Shown here piece after piece: positions 12,672 to 22,783 of a stretch of 64,000 bases of DNA. The first letter of the stretch is position 1, and every line of letters begins with the position of its first letter. Source of the stretch: Pochonia chlamydosporia 170 (taxonomy: Eukaryota; Ascomycota; Sordariomycetes; Hypocreales; Clavicipitaceae); the NCBI RefSeq assembly GCF_001653235.2, contig NC_035794.1, positions 3,286,001-3,350,000 of the forward strand. Direction: 5' to 3'. The position numbers and the translations under genes are program-made. A model generated the notes under the pieces. It was given only the letters and a program-made list of their open reading frames with translations. It had not been told where the DNA came from and did no database searches.

Positions 12672-13148
12672 GGTTCTCTGCTTCCCGATCGTGTGAAGCA
12701 GTTGAGACCTTTAAGTAGTTTTGAAGGTGCGATTCAATCTAGTCCCAGTGTTTCGGCATTGCCAGGACGATTGGAAGCGAAACCAGAAGTATTTCGCGAT
12801 ATGTTTGAAGGGGCGCGTCTATAGCGGCGCCCTTTCATCGAGGCAGGACAGCGGATATTGATGGGGGCGGGGAGGTAGAAATAGACTGCTATCAAGGACC
12901 CTGCGCAGCCTTGGACTTGAAAAGACTCGATTATTGAGTCCTTCATGTTGCTGCAGACTGGGGGGGTAAGAAAGATGCAAGGGTATATGCATATGTAGTG
13001 GTGTTTAAGGCCTCCAGCCTTACGGAGCTGCGGGATGGCAAAGGTAAGCGTGGCGGAGACATGCTTACCTCGTATTTGATTCTGTCAATGTCACATTCCT
13101 GGTCTTACTTTACATGATTTGGTCACCATTGAGACAGGAGTAGTTACC
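12672..13148. promoter_or_regulatory. Divergent upstream region, NLR / thioesterase
   Basis: This 477-bp gap lies between two divergently transcribed genes and carries both promoters. No repeat or RNA gene was seen. Confidence 0.45.
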
Positions 13149-13793
13149 ATGAGCGCAAACAAGAATAATGGGCACAACGCTCCCAGCGGCAATACGCAAA
13201 TCGACAACGCGGCTTATGCCAGCGATCCGGAAGCGAGAATCAACGCTTGGCTAAGAATAATCAGCAACCAGTCTCATGGCAAGGTACCAGACATTCCCCA
13301 TTTCGAGTGGCACATCCACGAGACGATTGAGAATGCCCAACAGGTCTCATCTTACCCTCACCAATTCACATTGGCTGACTTGCACAAACAGGACTGGATG
13401 AACGACCTTGTTCCTCAGCTGCGTATACACTCTCTTGACGCAAACATGCCACACCCAGCAGCCTCATTCCTATTCACCATCAAACGCGAGCACTGCAACA
13501 ACATGGGCACGCTGCATGGTGGCTGTACAGCAACTCTGTTCGACATTTGCACTACGTTGCCTCTTGCGTTTGTCACGCGCCCTGGCTTCTGGGACATGCT
13601 GGGCGTCAGCCGTACGTTGAGCATCAGCTATCTAAGTGCTGCTCGGGTGGGAGATGAAGTTGTCATAGAGTGTGAGCTTTTGCAAGTCGGAAACAAGCTT
13701 GCGGCCATAAAGGGCGTAATGAGGAGAAAGAAAGACAACACCATCGTTGCAACTTGTGAGCATGGGAAGTATAATGCTGGCGCCAAGGTATAG
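13149..13793 (+). CDS. Hotdog-fold thioesterase (PaaI/4HBT type)
   Basis: A single open frame of 214 residues begins at the ATG in GTTACCATGAGC; the longer frame opens with a TTG and is not the start. The C-terminal half carries the 4HBT/PaaI signature: NMGTLHGGCTATLFDICT, where HGG is the conserved turn at the start of the hot-dog helix, followed by GVSRTLSISYLSAARVGDEV and IVATCEHGKYN. Family members hydrolyse acyl-CoA or related thioesters as dimers or tetramers in the cytosol or mitochondrion. Within the frame, 13344-13391 has the look of a 48-nt intron (GTCTCA donor, GCTGAC branch site, ACAAACAG acceptor) whose removal keeps the frame, giving 198 residues. Both forms are plausible. Substrate unknown. 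Confidence 0.88.
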   Translation: MSANKNNGHNAPSGNTQIDNAAYASDPEARINAWLRIISNQSHGKVPDIPHFEWHIHETIENAQQVSSYPHQFTLADLHKQDWMNDLVPQLRIHSLDANMPHPAASFLFTIKREHCNNMGTLHGGCTATLFDICTTLPLAFVTRPGFWDMLGVSRTLSISYLSAARVGDEVVIECELLQVGNKLAAIKGVMRRKKDNTIVATCEHGKYNAGAKV

Positions 13794-13981
13794 CTGCCGT
13801 ACGATGAAAATGGTTTGTCGTTAAACAGAGCGTCAACTCTCGAACAGATTATATAGTAACTCCTCGTGCCGGTGATGTAGTGAGTGACTTGTATTGACTT
13901 GGACAAAACACAGTTCCCTGACCAAGTGCTCAACGACTCTACTAGCACTTTACTGTACAGTGCAAAAAGGCTCATTTACAT

Positions 13982-14464
13982 CTATTCCTTCTTCGACAAT
14001 CCAATCAAGCCCAAAACTCCCAAAGCAGCCAGCCCAGCACATCCACCACCAAGCATGCCCAACGTCCCAGCGCCATACATTCCCGTCGTGTACCCAATAG
14101 CGCAACTAGCAACATCCGCCACATCCTCAGCCAAGTTGAAAATGACTGCCCGACGAAGCTCATCTTTGGTAACTTTGCCCTCGTTCGCCCACTTATTCAG
14201 CGACCAAGTCAAAGCTCCGAGCGCCGCGACGCCCGAGCCAAACAGCCGGGTCATAATGACTGCTTGAGGCGTGACATCGAGCAAGAATAAGCCCCCGGAG
14301 AATCTGGGCGCAACGGCGCAGGCTGCCCCGAGAACAAATTTGAGAGCGCCGAGCGTGGTGATGGCTCCGGATGCCATTGGCGAGGGCTTGGTGAGAGTTG
14401 GTGGAGGCTGGCTTGTCGGATTGAGAAGAGGAGCAGAGGATGATTGGTTTGCCATTTTGGACAT
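13982..14464 (-). CDS. Small multi-pass membrane protein, function unknown
   Basis: An intronless frame of 160 residues, MSKMANQSSSAP at the start. After a Pro/Ser-rich cytosolic-type N-terminus (about 1-33) there are four hydrophobic stretches: around ITTLGALKFVLGAACAVAP, the TRLFGSGVAALGALTWSL stretch, LAEDVADVASCAIGYTTG, and a Gly-rich C-terminal helix with GMLGGGCAGLAALGVLGLIG before the terminal SKKE. The layout is that of a four-helix fungal membrane protein. I do not recognise a named family. It converges on the thioesterase gene with 188 bp between stop codons. A KKE-type end might act as a retrieval signal, but this is weak. Confidence 0.78.
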   Translation of the reverse strand: MSKMANQSSSAPLLNPTSQPPPTLTKPSPMASGAITTLGALKFVLGAACAVAPRFSGGLFLLDVTPQAVIMTRLFGSGVAALGALTWSLNKWANEGKVTKDELRRAVIFNLAEDVADVASCAIGYTTGMYGAGTLGMLGGGCAGLAALGVLGLIGLSKKE

Positions 14465-15786
14465 TATAAGTGAGATGAAGTATTGAAACTGGTTATTGAT
14501 GTGAAATGATTCTTTTAGATTGTGATTAAAGTTTTATTTAAATTGTTGAATTGCAAAAACGTACGGCTCTATTGACTCGTTTTATAAGTCAACCTTACAG
14601 TAATGAGTGTCATGCAACATAACGCGAGACCATAACGAGCCTGCCCTTTACCTTTTCTGGAATTATTCTTACAGAGATCCACCATCTCGTTGGAGGCAGC
14701 ACTTGAACCTTCTGTTATGATGTAGCAGCATGACGCTTTTGTCCAGGCAGAAGCATTATGTAAAGACTGTATGGAATGGATTTTTCTGTAATTTCTTTTT
14801 TCGCTATACCGTACAGTATCTTTTTACGTGTGTTCGTTATGGCCAATTACTCGTTGCACGTTTCTTTAGTCGTGCGCTCAGGGCGACTTACATCTACATT
14901 GTGCAGTCTATTGTTCCGCATTGTCAACCCTAATGTTATACGATATCCAGGCACAATGATGCTCAGATATCCACTCACGAACGTTCTAGCCACCAAAAAG
15001 CTATCAATCTATCAAGCATCGTATTTCATTGGCCCATCACAGCACGTCGCCGGAATAAACGGCTACTACATCGGGAGTTGACCAAAGCGGCCGCTCAGGG
15101 CACCCGTTGGCGCGTCCTCGACCATCAACGGCATCAAAGTTGACGAGCTGTGGACCGTTTCAGACACATGCACAGAAGAGTTTCCTCCAATCAATTTCCC
15201 ACGTTGCATCTTTTCCGGGCCCGTGGTGTTGAAAACGTGGCATGGGCTGATGTAAAGTGCTATTTCAGAAACTCATCTCACGACCACCCACTTCAACTCG
15301 CAGCTCTATGACTTGTCATTTTGGCAGAATTCCTTTCTTTAGGTCTTTAATTACGCAATAGCAGTTCTCTTCAGACACTACAACCGTAAAAATGGGCGTA
15401 TGCCATACAAGCGGTGTAAACAGAACATTCGTAACAAGAAAATGCAGGTACTACTTCGCAAATATCGCAAATCCTGCGTCTTCGTCAACATGTATTTCAC
15501 TATCCTTGCCAGCAGTTCCAGCAGTGTGTTCTCAACCATTCTATACCAGCACGTTTCGCTGATGTTCAAGAACTGACCACTTTCAAGCTATATCCATCCA
15601 ACACACGGTCCATATCCGTCAGTGTTTAGACTTGCGTCCCGCCTTTACCCATGAACTACGCGGATTGTACCCCATCGAGTGGGAACTTGAGGCTTCATCA
15701 TGGCCTACATCTGGCCAGTGTGGTAGAACAGACCAAGAAGCCGTAACACTATGATATACTTCGCCTATGTGAATTGACGCATAGGA

Positions 15787-15818
15787 TCAAGATGTCAAGA
15801 CGTCAAGATATCAAGAAA
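15787..15818. repeat. Four-copy 8-bp tandem repeat TCAAGANN
   Basis: Four consecutive octamers start with TCAAGA (TCAAGATG, TCAAGACG, TCAAGATA, TCAAGAAA). They end about 38 bases before the TATA box of the small secreted protein gene. Confidence 0.75.
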
Positions 15819-15855
15819 AAGTATTTGTCCACATCCAGGCATGTAGTGCGAAAAG

Positions 15856-15862
15856 TATAAAT
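15856..15862 (+). promoter_or_regulatory. TATA box of secreted-protein gene
   Basis: TATAAAT lies 88 bases upstream of the ATG at 15944, a normal TATA-to-start distance for a filamentous fungus. It suggests regulated, strong transcription. Confidence 0.6.
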
Positions 15863-15943
15863 GGCGACACAAACCTGTCACCCAGAATCCCCCGATGCAT
15901 GCATGCAAGTTCTCGAATATTCCCCGTTCGCCACAGTGACAAC

Positions 15944-16672
15944 ATGGCCATCGTCAAGAAACTGGCGCTGTTCGCCTTGTTCCCACTCCAGGTAAGTTCT
16001 GTCCCAGTTTCCCAGCTTCAAAGAAGGAAGTAACTAGCTAACAAAGACTCCAGGCTCTGGCTGGAGCAGGTGAAGCCCCCCTCCCAGGCTACAAAGTAGT
16101 CGACCTAAGCTGGGAGGTGGAAGTCTTCCCTGGTAAAGTCGAAAACTTTACCGGCACGGTTGAACAGGTTCACCATGAAGTCACCACCCTCAATCCCCAG
16201 TGGGAGCCGCCCACCATCAACATTGATGTAGAGTCCAGCACCAACGAGAAGCGATACACCAACTGGAACGCCATCAACTGCGGCGCCGGACCATGGGGCT
16301 GGCGTCCCTGCAAGTCCATCAAGATCCAGGATGGAATCAACTATCTAAGAGGGTTGTCTGGCCGGCCGTCTAATGGTCCTGGGCCGGGAGCCTGTGGACG
16401 GGTCAGTTGCTCGTGGAACGCAGCCATCTGGTGGTGCAACGATGTAAGTGTCAACATCTACCATGTCCATCGGATATGCGCGATAGCTGACATGTGCTTG
16501 TGTGTAGAATCGTCAAACGCAGACCCTTTATAGCTGGCGCGATATTGCGGACGGAGCTCAACTAACTCTCTGGAAGTGCCAGACTGGAATTGGTGCCCAA
16601 GAAAAATATGTGAACGGACAGGCTTTCGCTTATGACAACTGGAATGTCATTGTTCGAAAAGACGATTGCTAA
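15944..16672 (+). CDS. Small secreted cysteine-rich protein (effector-like)
   Basis: Three exons (15944-15991, 16054-16443, 16508-16672) join in frame to exactly 200 residues plus stop. The introns (62 and 64 bp) have GTAAGT donors. The start MAIVKKLALFALFPLQALA is a clear signal peptide, with cleavage expected near residue 19. The mature part has seven cysteines (92, 102, 130, 135, 144, 170, 200) and motifs CGRVSCSWNAAIWWCND and DNWNVIVRKDDC. I recall similar sequences among small secreted proteins of plant- and insect-associated ascomycetes, without an established function. There is no membrane anchor or enzymatic motif. It is predicted to be exported and disulfide-bonded. An odd cysteine number implies one free thiol or a covalent dimer. 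Confidence 0.88.
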
Positions 16673-17199
16673 GAGTGAGTTCTCCGGGGTCGATGGGCCA
16701 CGCTGCGGGTATTATGGTGTAGATGAAGTGGCAGCAGTGGAAGTTGTATGAAAAGTGTTTCGACGTGTTAGATTTCTTTTTAGACGATTCAAGTATTGAT
16801 TACGAAACCCATCATTTACACATTTAGTTCCCTTTACCCCGTTGTGGTGTGTCAACACTCCACTAACCAGCAGATTCCACAGCATATTAAATCATCAAAA
16901 AGAGCTCTCTTACACGTGGAGTAGCTTAAATCTCATCGATCCATTTATATCAATCACGTTAAACATGTGGCGTTACATCACCACTTCCCACCCAAGGCTG
17001 CGTTGCCCCCTCGTCATAAGCGCATCATCCATCTACACTGAGATCGAGATGGCCCACCACCTCAACTCTCAATAATTTAAACCGCCAGAAGCAGCTCATC
17101 TTCAATTCATCCTAGACCTTAGAAATTCACATTATTCGTAACCTCTACCTATCAAACAAACCAGTTTACACACAACACAACAACACCATATCAGTTATC
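16673..17199. other. Intergenic, 527 bp
   Basis: The 3' flank of the secreted-protein gene and the promoter of the next gene. The last 90 bases are rich in CA, like a fungal 5' leader. No other feature was seen. Confidence 0.4.
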
Positions 17200-17695
17200 A
17201 TGGCAATCCCCAGAGCATCAGCCGGTCTTCTCCGCAACCACATCCGCCCAGCAGCATCACAAGCAAAATCACCACGAGGCTTCGCAACTACCCAGCTCCG
17301 ACGCAGGGCAACTTCAAAAGATGACCTCGGTGGCCCAGGCGGACAACAGCCGCCGCCACCTAACCCAGGCGGTCCAGAAGCCGTCAAGCGAAACTGGTAC
17401 GTCCTTCAATGCCGACAGTGATAGCACGGCTTCGTAATTCACTAACACGCGAAGGATCCCAATCGGAGGCGCCGCTCTCGCCGCAGTAGCAGCATACGCA
17501 TACCTCACCGCGCCCAAGTCCACTATAGACAAGGCCAAGGATTCAACCAGAACGGAGGAGTTGAACGCCATTGGTGAGGACGCAAAAGACATAGGTAAGA
17601 AGGTCGGGCAGCAGGTTTCCGAACAGGCGAATAAGACGATGAAGGAGATGAGTGGGAGGCAGAAGACGGAACAGGGAAGCTTTCGACACGACTAG
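17200..17695 (+). CDS. Small mitochondrial-type single-pass membrane protein
   Basis: Exons 17200-17396 and 17455-17695 join in frame (intron GTACGT...CGCGAAG, 58 bp) to 145 residues. The first 36 residues (MAIPRASAGLLRNHIRP...) are rich in Arg, Ser and Ala with no acidic residue, as in mitochondrial presequences, with a possible cleavage near GFATTQLRRR. A Pro/Gly-rich linker (GGPGGQQPPPPNPGG) is followed by one hydrophobic helix, IPIGGAALAAVAAYAYLTA (about 67-85), and a charged, amphipathic C-terminus. This is the layout of inner-membrane proteins with a soluble tail in the intermembrane space. No named family is recognised. Function unknown. Confidence 0.82.
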
Positions 17696-17836
17696 TTGCA
17701 CTTCTATCTTCGACTCGAACAAAAGCATACTCAAATTTAGTATCACTTCAAAACGAGATTTCAACGCAATGTACTAGTAGCTTCATATCATGAACTTAAA
17801 AACCCTGAATATCTACAGCATATATCTACATCTATT

Positions 17837-19402
17837 CTACGACTCTACATGCTTCCCCTTCTTTCTCATCAAATAATCTCCTCCCCTCGCCGCTCCCAAA
17901 AACCCCTTCAGCCCTCTCAACGGCCACACATCACCCAACATAGCCCTCCCTCTCGTCCTCCAGTCCTTATTCCTCTCCTCCTCCTCCCTATCCACATCAA
18001 CCTTAACCTTGTCATACACGCTCGGCAAAAACGTCGCCTTGTACTTCTCCCTCAACGCATCATACGACCCCCTATCATAGTGCGCCCAGAACTCCTCCTC
18101 CGTGTAATACGCATGCGCATACAGCCACTTCTTCCCAGCCAACTCCTGGACCTTCCGCTCCAGCGCACGGTTCATCTCCACGACCTCCCTCCGAGAGCCC
18201 TTGACCGGGCCCCAGACGCCAAAGTTCATTAAGTCCGGCGTATCGGCCTTGGAAAACTCCGAGTGCAGCCCGTAGCTGGAGTCGGGGTCTTCACGGCGAA
18301 TGCGCAGCGGACACAACCACAGGGGGTAGATGTTGAACGTGTCGTCCAGCCAGGTTTGGAATTCGGCGGTGCGGGAGAACGGCACGCCGACATCTTGCAC
18401 CATGTAGTAGTCTGCGAGGCCGGACTTGTGAACGGCGCGGTACATGACGCGTGTGTGCATGAAGCGGTCGAGGAGGAAGCGGGTGATGCGGTTGAAGGGA
18501 ACGAGGAAGTATGAGAAGGAGTATTTGCCGACCCAGAAACCGCCTCTGTCGTATCGGAACAAGTAGTCCACAAGGGGGACATGGTCGACTACTGCGCTCT
18601 CAGATTTCCCGTCTGCTTTCTTCAGAGTATTCTGCACTTCTCGGGCACGAATATAAAACCACGGGTCAGACCGTCTGGTGAATCGCCGGACCTTTTCGCC
18701 CTCAGGTACTTCATCCACCAGCCTCCCCGTACATACAAGCGTTGTATGCTTATCAAAAACAATCCCATCCACGAAGTCATTATCGCTATCATCACACTCT
18801 GTTCGAATCTTTTTCACTGAATCCTCTACACTTGTGGAAATCTCATACTGCAACCGTACGAATTTCTTCGCGGGAAGCAGCCGAACCTCCAAGAGCGTCA
18901 CCACGCCAAGCGTCCCAAACGCAGATGCAGCACCCCAAAACAAATCGTTCCTCTCCTTCTTTGAAGCCTTGGCAATCGTGCCATCCGGCAACACAATCTC
19001 AATTGAGTCAAACGTGCTGTCAAAAGCGCCGTATCGAAAAGAGCTACTTTCACCAGATGTACCAGAAAAGCCTCCGCCTACCGTGATGCCCGGGAACTCC
19101 ATCACAACAGGTGGTATGAGCCCATGTTTCAAAGTAGCATTGACAAGATCATCCATTGGCACGTTGGGCTCGACCATGGCAGTCATCGTGGTCTTGTCAA
19201 TGGACAGGACATGGTTGAGACTGCTGGTGTTGATGGTGTTGTCAGCGCGGCGCTGCGACGTCCTCGTGCTGTTTGTTGAGCCGTGATATATTCGGAAGGC
19301 TTTTTGGCGCTCATAAAATGACCGGACGTGAGTTGCGATGGTTTTGACGGCCGCGTCGTGAGCTTCCATTGCGGCGAGATGCGACGCTTGGTTATCGATC
19401 AT
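17837..19402 (-). CDS. FAD-linked oxidoreductase, delta(24)-sterol reductase (DHCR24)-like
   Basis: An uninterrupted 521-residue frame. Residues about 60-200 form a PCMH-type FAD-binding domain: SSLNHVLSIDKTTMTAMVEP, then PGITVGGGFSGTSGESSSFRYG (GGG-SGTSGESS being the FAD loop) and LFWGAASAFGTLGVVTLLEV. The C-terminal half holds the HSEFSKADTPDLMNFGVWGP-like substrate region shared with DHCR24/Diminuto proteins. In animals and plants this enzyme reduces the C24 double bond of sterols. Fungi that make ergosterol reduce a different bond with Erg4, so the role of the fungal homologue is uncertain. No clear N-terminal membrane anchor is visible, unlike animal DHCR24. Convergent with the preceding small membrane-protein gene (141 bp between stops). 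Confidence 0.85.
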   Translation of the reverse strand: MIDNQASHLAAMEAHDAAVKTIATHVRSFYERQKAFRIYHGSTNSTRTSQRRADNTINTSSLNHVLSIDKTTMTAMVEPNVPMDDLVNATLKHGLIPPVVMEFPGITVGGGFSGTSGESSSFRYGAFDSTFDSIEIVLPDGTIAKASKKERNDLFWGAASAFGTLGVVTLLEVRLLPAKKFVRLQYEISTSVEDSVKKIRTECDDSDNDFVDGIVFDKHTTLVCTGRLVDEVPEGEKVRRFTRRSDPWFYIRAREVQNTLKKADGKSESAVVDHVPLVDYLFRYDRGGFWVGKYSFSYFLVPFNRITRFLLDRFMHTRVMYRAVHKSGLADYYMVQDVGVPFSRTAEFQTWLDDTFNIYPLWLCPLRIRREDPDSSYGLHSEFSKADTPDLMNFGVWGPVKGSRREVVEMNRALERKVQELAGKKWLYAHAYYTEEEFWAHYDRGSYDALREKYKATFLPSVYDKVKVDVDREEEERNKDWRTRGRAMLGDVWPLRGLKGFLGAARGGDYLMRKKGKHVES

Positions 19403-20108
19403 TGTGGTTGCATGGGTTGAGTAGCGCCTGGTATGTGATTGTGTTCTAAAGAATGTTCATGGTATCATGGGGACCGAGAAAAATGAGTGTATATTGCTGT
19501 CAATTGAAGTCGCACGCTGATTTGAATGAGTAAAGATGACATTCAATCCTTGTTGACATCTCCATGTCTGACTAAATGTTAGCGCCGAAGATGCCGGCTC
19601 AGCCACGGGACAGAGCAATCCGCCAAGACAGCATGAATCAACTTGACGTATCCAATTTGATGTGAACCCACATGACAGCTCATTTTCAGCGGTAGGTTTG
19701 CTTGCCATTCCACCATTGCAGCCGTAATTGGGACTTCACCGGAAGGGCCAACATTGAATCCAAGTACCAGAATTGGCGGATTTGGTGAGGCAGTACTCCG
19801 TATCAATTGCCGAGTAACTGGCGTAGCTTAAACCCGAGATTGCAGATATGAACCCTTCTATTTATTAGTAGAGTATCTTAGTAACCTCCATCCAAGGTCA
19901 AAAATTACAGTCGACATCCCCTAACATCAGGCAGGAATTCGCTTTGACTCTAATCATGTGTGTCCAAATATACTTCCAATGTGTATCTGGCGAACTGCCA
20001 CCAACTTTTAATTCAACGAGTAGATAAGAATACAGCGCCCCTAACGCCGGCCCTATGGCCATACATGCAGCTCCATATACAATTTTCCTTCAGCCCTCTT
20101 AAACCTAA
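19403..20108. other. Intergenic, 706 bp
   Basis: The promoter side of the DHCR24-like gene and the 3' flank of HAS1. It contains one copy of the recurrent TACTCCGTA motif at 19794-19802. No gene was seen. Confidence 0.45.
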
Positions 20109-22073
20109 TCATCTACGGCCACCTGGTCTAACCTTTTGTCGAGGTTGGCTGCCATATGACCTTCGGCCCTGCACCTTGCTCCGGCTCATTGACTGTCCGA
20201 GATTAATGTCCACGCGAGGCGGGGTTGTGAAGCCAAAGCTCTTGGCCACACGCTTCAAGTCCAACTTATTCACATCATATACAGATCTCAGGCTGTGGGA
20301 AGCATAAGCATGAAGATATGACTTGAATGCCTCTTTGGCACTCTGTTGCAGGTAGTAGTTCTTTCCAATAAGCTTCTCCAACTGCGATTGCACATTTTGG
20401 ATATGCTTCGTGGGAAAGTCGAACTCGACAACGGGCACACGCGCAGTCTTGAGGTGTGAAAGGAAGCCGACTTCGTTGGGCTGGAGGAACAACAGGCTGC
20501 GGCCCTTGGTATTGGCGCCACGGGCTGTACGACCAACACGGTGAATGTAGTCCCGCGTGTTATCCGGGGGATCGAACTGCACGATGAAATCGACCGCTGG
20601 GATCTATTACAAATATTGGTCAGCATTCATCAATTTACTTACACCTGCAAAATTACGTAGCGTTTGGCACTCACATCAAGACCACGGGCTGCAACGTCAG
20701 TGCAAATTAAGATGCCGTGCTCAGCATTGCTGAACTCGAAGAAGGTATTCGTTCGCTTCTGTTGCTTCTGTTTGCCGTGGAGATCCAGAACTGGACAGTC
20801 GATATAGTTGAGTAGCTCTGAGTAGTACTTGACAGAGTTACAACTGCTGAAGAAGACAATGACCTTCTTCTTCTTGGCCTTCATTCTTCTCAAGAATGAG
20901 AAGAGCAAGATAAACCGCTTGTCAGCATCGCAGAGGACATATCCCTGTTCGAGGCCGTCCACGGTACTAAATTGCTTCTCCTCGTCGACATTTATATAGA
21001 GTGGACCCGGTCGCAACGATATCCTGGCAAGATCCTCTGAATGTCACATTAGCCAACTGTCTTCCACTTTTGTGTGAAATGTGTGGTGCAATTGCTACTT
21101 ACCAACTTTGGTGGTCTGAGTGGCAGAGAACAACATTGTCTGTCTGTTATCATTGGAGAGGACCTTGACAATCTGGCGAATTTCGTCCTCGAAACCAACT
21201 TCCAAAATTCGATCCGCTTCATCGATAACCAGGGATTTGAGGTTCTTGAAGACAAAGGGCGTGTTGAGCAAGTGATCCAAAAGTCGGCCAGGAGTGGCAA
21301 TCAGCAAGTTGACACCCTTGGACAATTTCTCTGCCTCTGCTTTTCTATTCGCGCCTCCAATGACAATACCGTACGTCTGTGAGTGGTGCTTCATGAGCTC
21401 GCGGGCAACGCCGAAGATCTGAAGTGCCAACTCCCGAGTGGGCGAGACAACAATGACACCAGTGCCGTTTCTTGGCTTGAATCGTAGGGCGCTGAGGATC
21501 TCGATCGCGGGGATAAGAAAGGCAAGTGTTTTACCGGAACCAGTTTTTGCGGCACCAAGAACATCCTTGCCTGCTAGCAGCGGTGGAATAGCCTTTTGTT
21601 TATGTTAGTTACTTGCTTTGGTGGGTGGCCATATCGAAGTCAGAAAAATTTCGGGAGAAGCGTGGGGTACGCACAGTTCTTTGGATGGCAGTCATTTTGG
21701 TAAAGCCCATCTCAGTTATCGCCTTCATGGTCTTTTCTGAAAGTTTCAACTGGTCAAACAATTCAGACTCGGCAGTTGGGGGTAATATCGGAGCACCGTC
21801 GGTGGGAAGCTCTCCCACAGTGTCGTCCGCAGCATCGTCACCATCGCCATCCTCGGCATCCTCAGCGTCAGATCCAATCTCAGGCCCCTCCTCAGCAGAT
21901 TGTTCCTCTTCTTCATCGCTCATATCGTCATCAACCTGGTCCTCATCATTCTCTTCGGGTTCGATCTCTGGCGGCGGATTCTTGGCTTTCTTCGACTTGA
22001 TGGGCTTTGCACTGGCGTCAACGACAGCTTCCACGCCATTGCGCTTTCTCTTCTTAGCAACTCCGTCGCCCAT
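20109..22073 (-). CDS. has1: DEAD-box RNA helicase HAS1 (ribosome biogenesis)
   Basis: Four exons (21675-22073, 21103-21592, 20675-21036, 20109-20603) join in frame to 581 residues, starting at [13 protein letters not shown] (the frame opens earlier with a TTG). A basic then strongly acidic N-terminal tail (1-105) precedes the helicase core. Visible motifs: the Q motif region [10 protein letters not shown]; Walker [10 protein letters not shown] ending near 155; [20 protein letters not shown] as [21 protein letters not shown]; and HRVGRTARG. The C-terminus holds the HAS1-type [19 protein letters not shown] and [17 protein letters not shown] segments, ending in a basic RGG-like tail. HAS1 is a nucleolar ATPase needed for 18S rRNA processing and 60S maturation. 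Intron 3 at 20604-20674 has two potential AGs, but only ATAG keeps the frame (GLD-IPAVDF). Confidence 0.95.
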
Positions 22074-22783
22074 TTTGCGCAACTATGTGATGAAAGAAAA
22101 TTTCGCTTGCAAATTCGCTTGATTTATGTGTCAGTCGTGCAACGGCGGTGTTGATCTGGCAGAGGTGCACGATGATGAAGGGTCCTCAGAAAAATTGCTC
22201 CGATAACTCTAGTGGGCTTGGCGATAACGAAAAAAAAGTTGGGCGGATAAGAAAAAAATGGACTGCCAAACTGGCAGTGGCTGGCCACCGCCAACCAACA
22301 ATCGACCAGACAAGAAGACCTTGCCCCACTTTCACAGGCAATGCGCAGTTGGTCCGTGCACGATGTCTGGTGTTCAAGCTTGGCAAGAGCCACCCGATTT
22401 GCGGATTTCTGTAACTATTGCATGAAATCAACTGCATTATTGTATCGCTCTCCAACAATTTTTGAGTTCCCGTGTAAATATCACCACGGTTAAAGACAAG
22501 CTCTCATTTCAAATATTTCCATTCTACAGCGCTATTCATTTCATAAAACTCCGTATAATGTGTCTATCTACCCTCTCCTCATATTTGTACATGCGTCTGC
22601 CAGCATTCAGTTGGTATCGTGCCACTGTCTTTGGGCCACACTATCCGACAGCAGAAACAGCTAAAACAAGATGTAGCTGCAGTTCCCAAAGATACAAAGC
22701 CATGAAACCCATGCTCGCCGTTCAATGCCATTGGCAACTGGTTTCCCCTTTTTGTCTTCAATTAATAATTCAAGCCAAGCACC
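22074..22783. other. Intergenic, 710 bp
   Basis: The promoter of HAS1 and the 3' flank of the nitronate monooxygenase gene. No further feature was seen. Confidence 0.4.

Larger units (their letters stand above)
14465..15943. other. Intergenic, 1.5 kb
   Basis: No supportable coding region. The last 170 bases form the promoter of the secreted-protein gene; they hold an 8-bp tandem repeat and a TATA box, which are listed separately. Confidence 0.5.
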
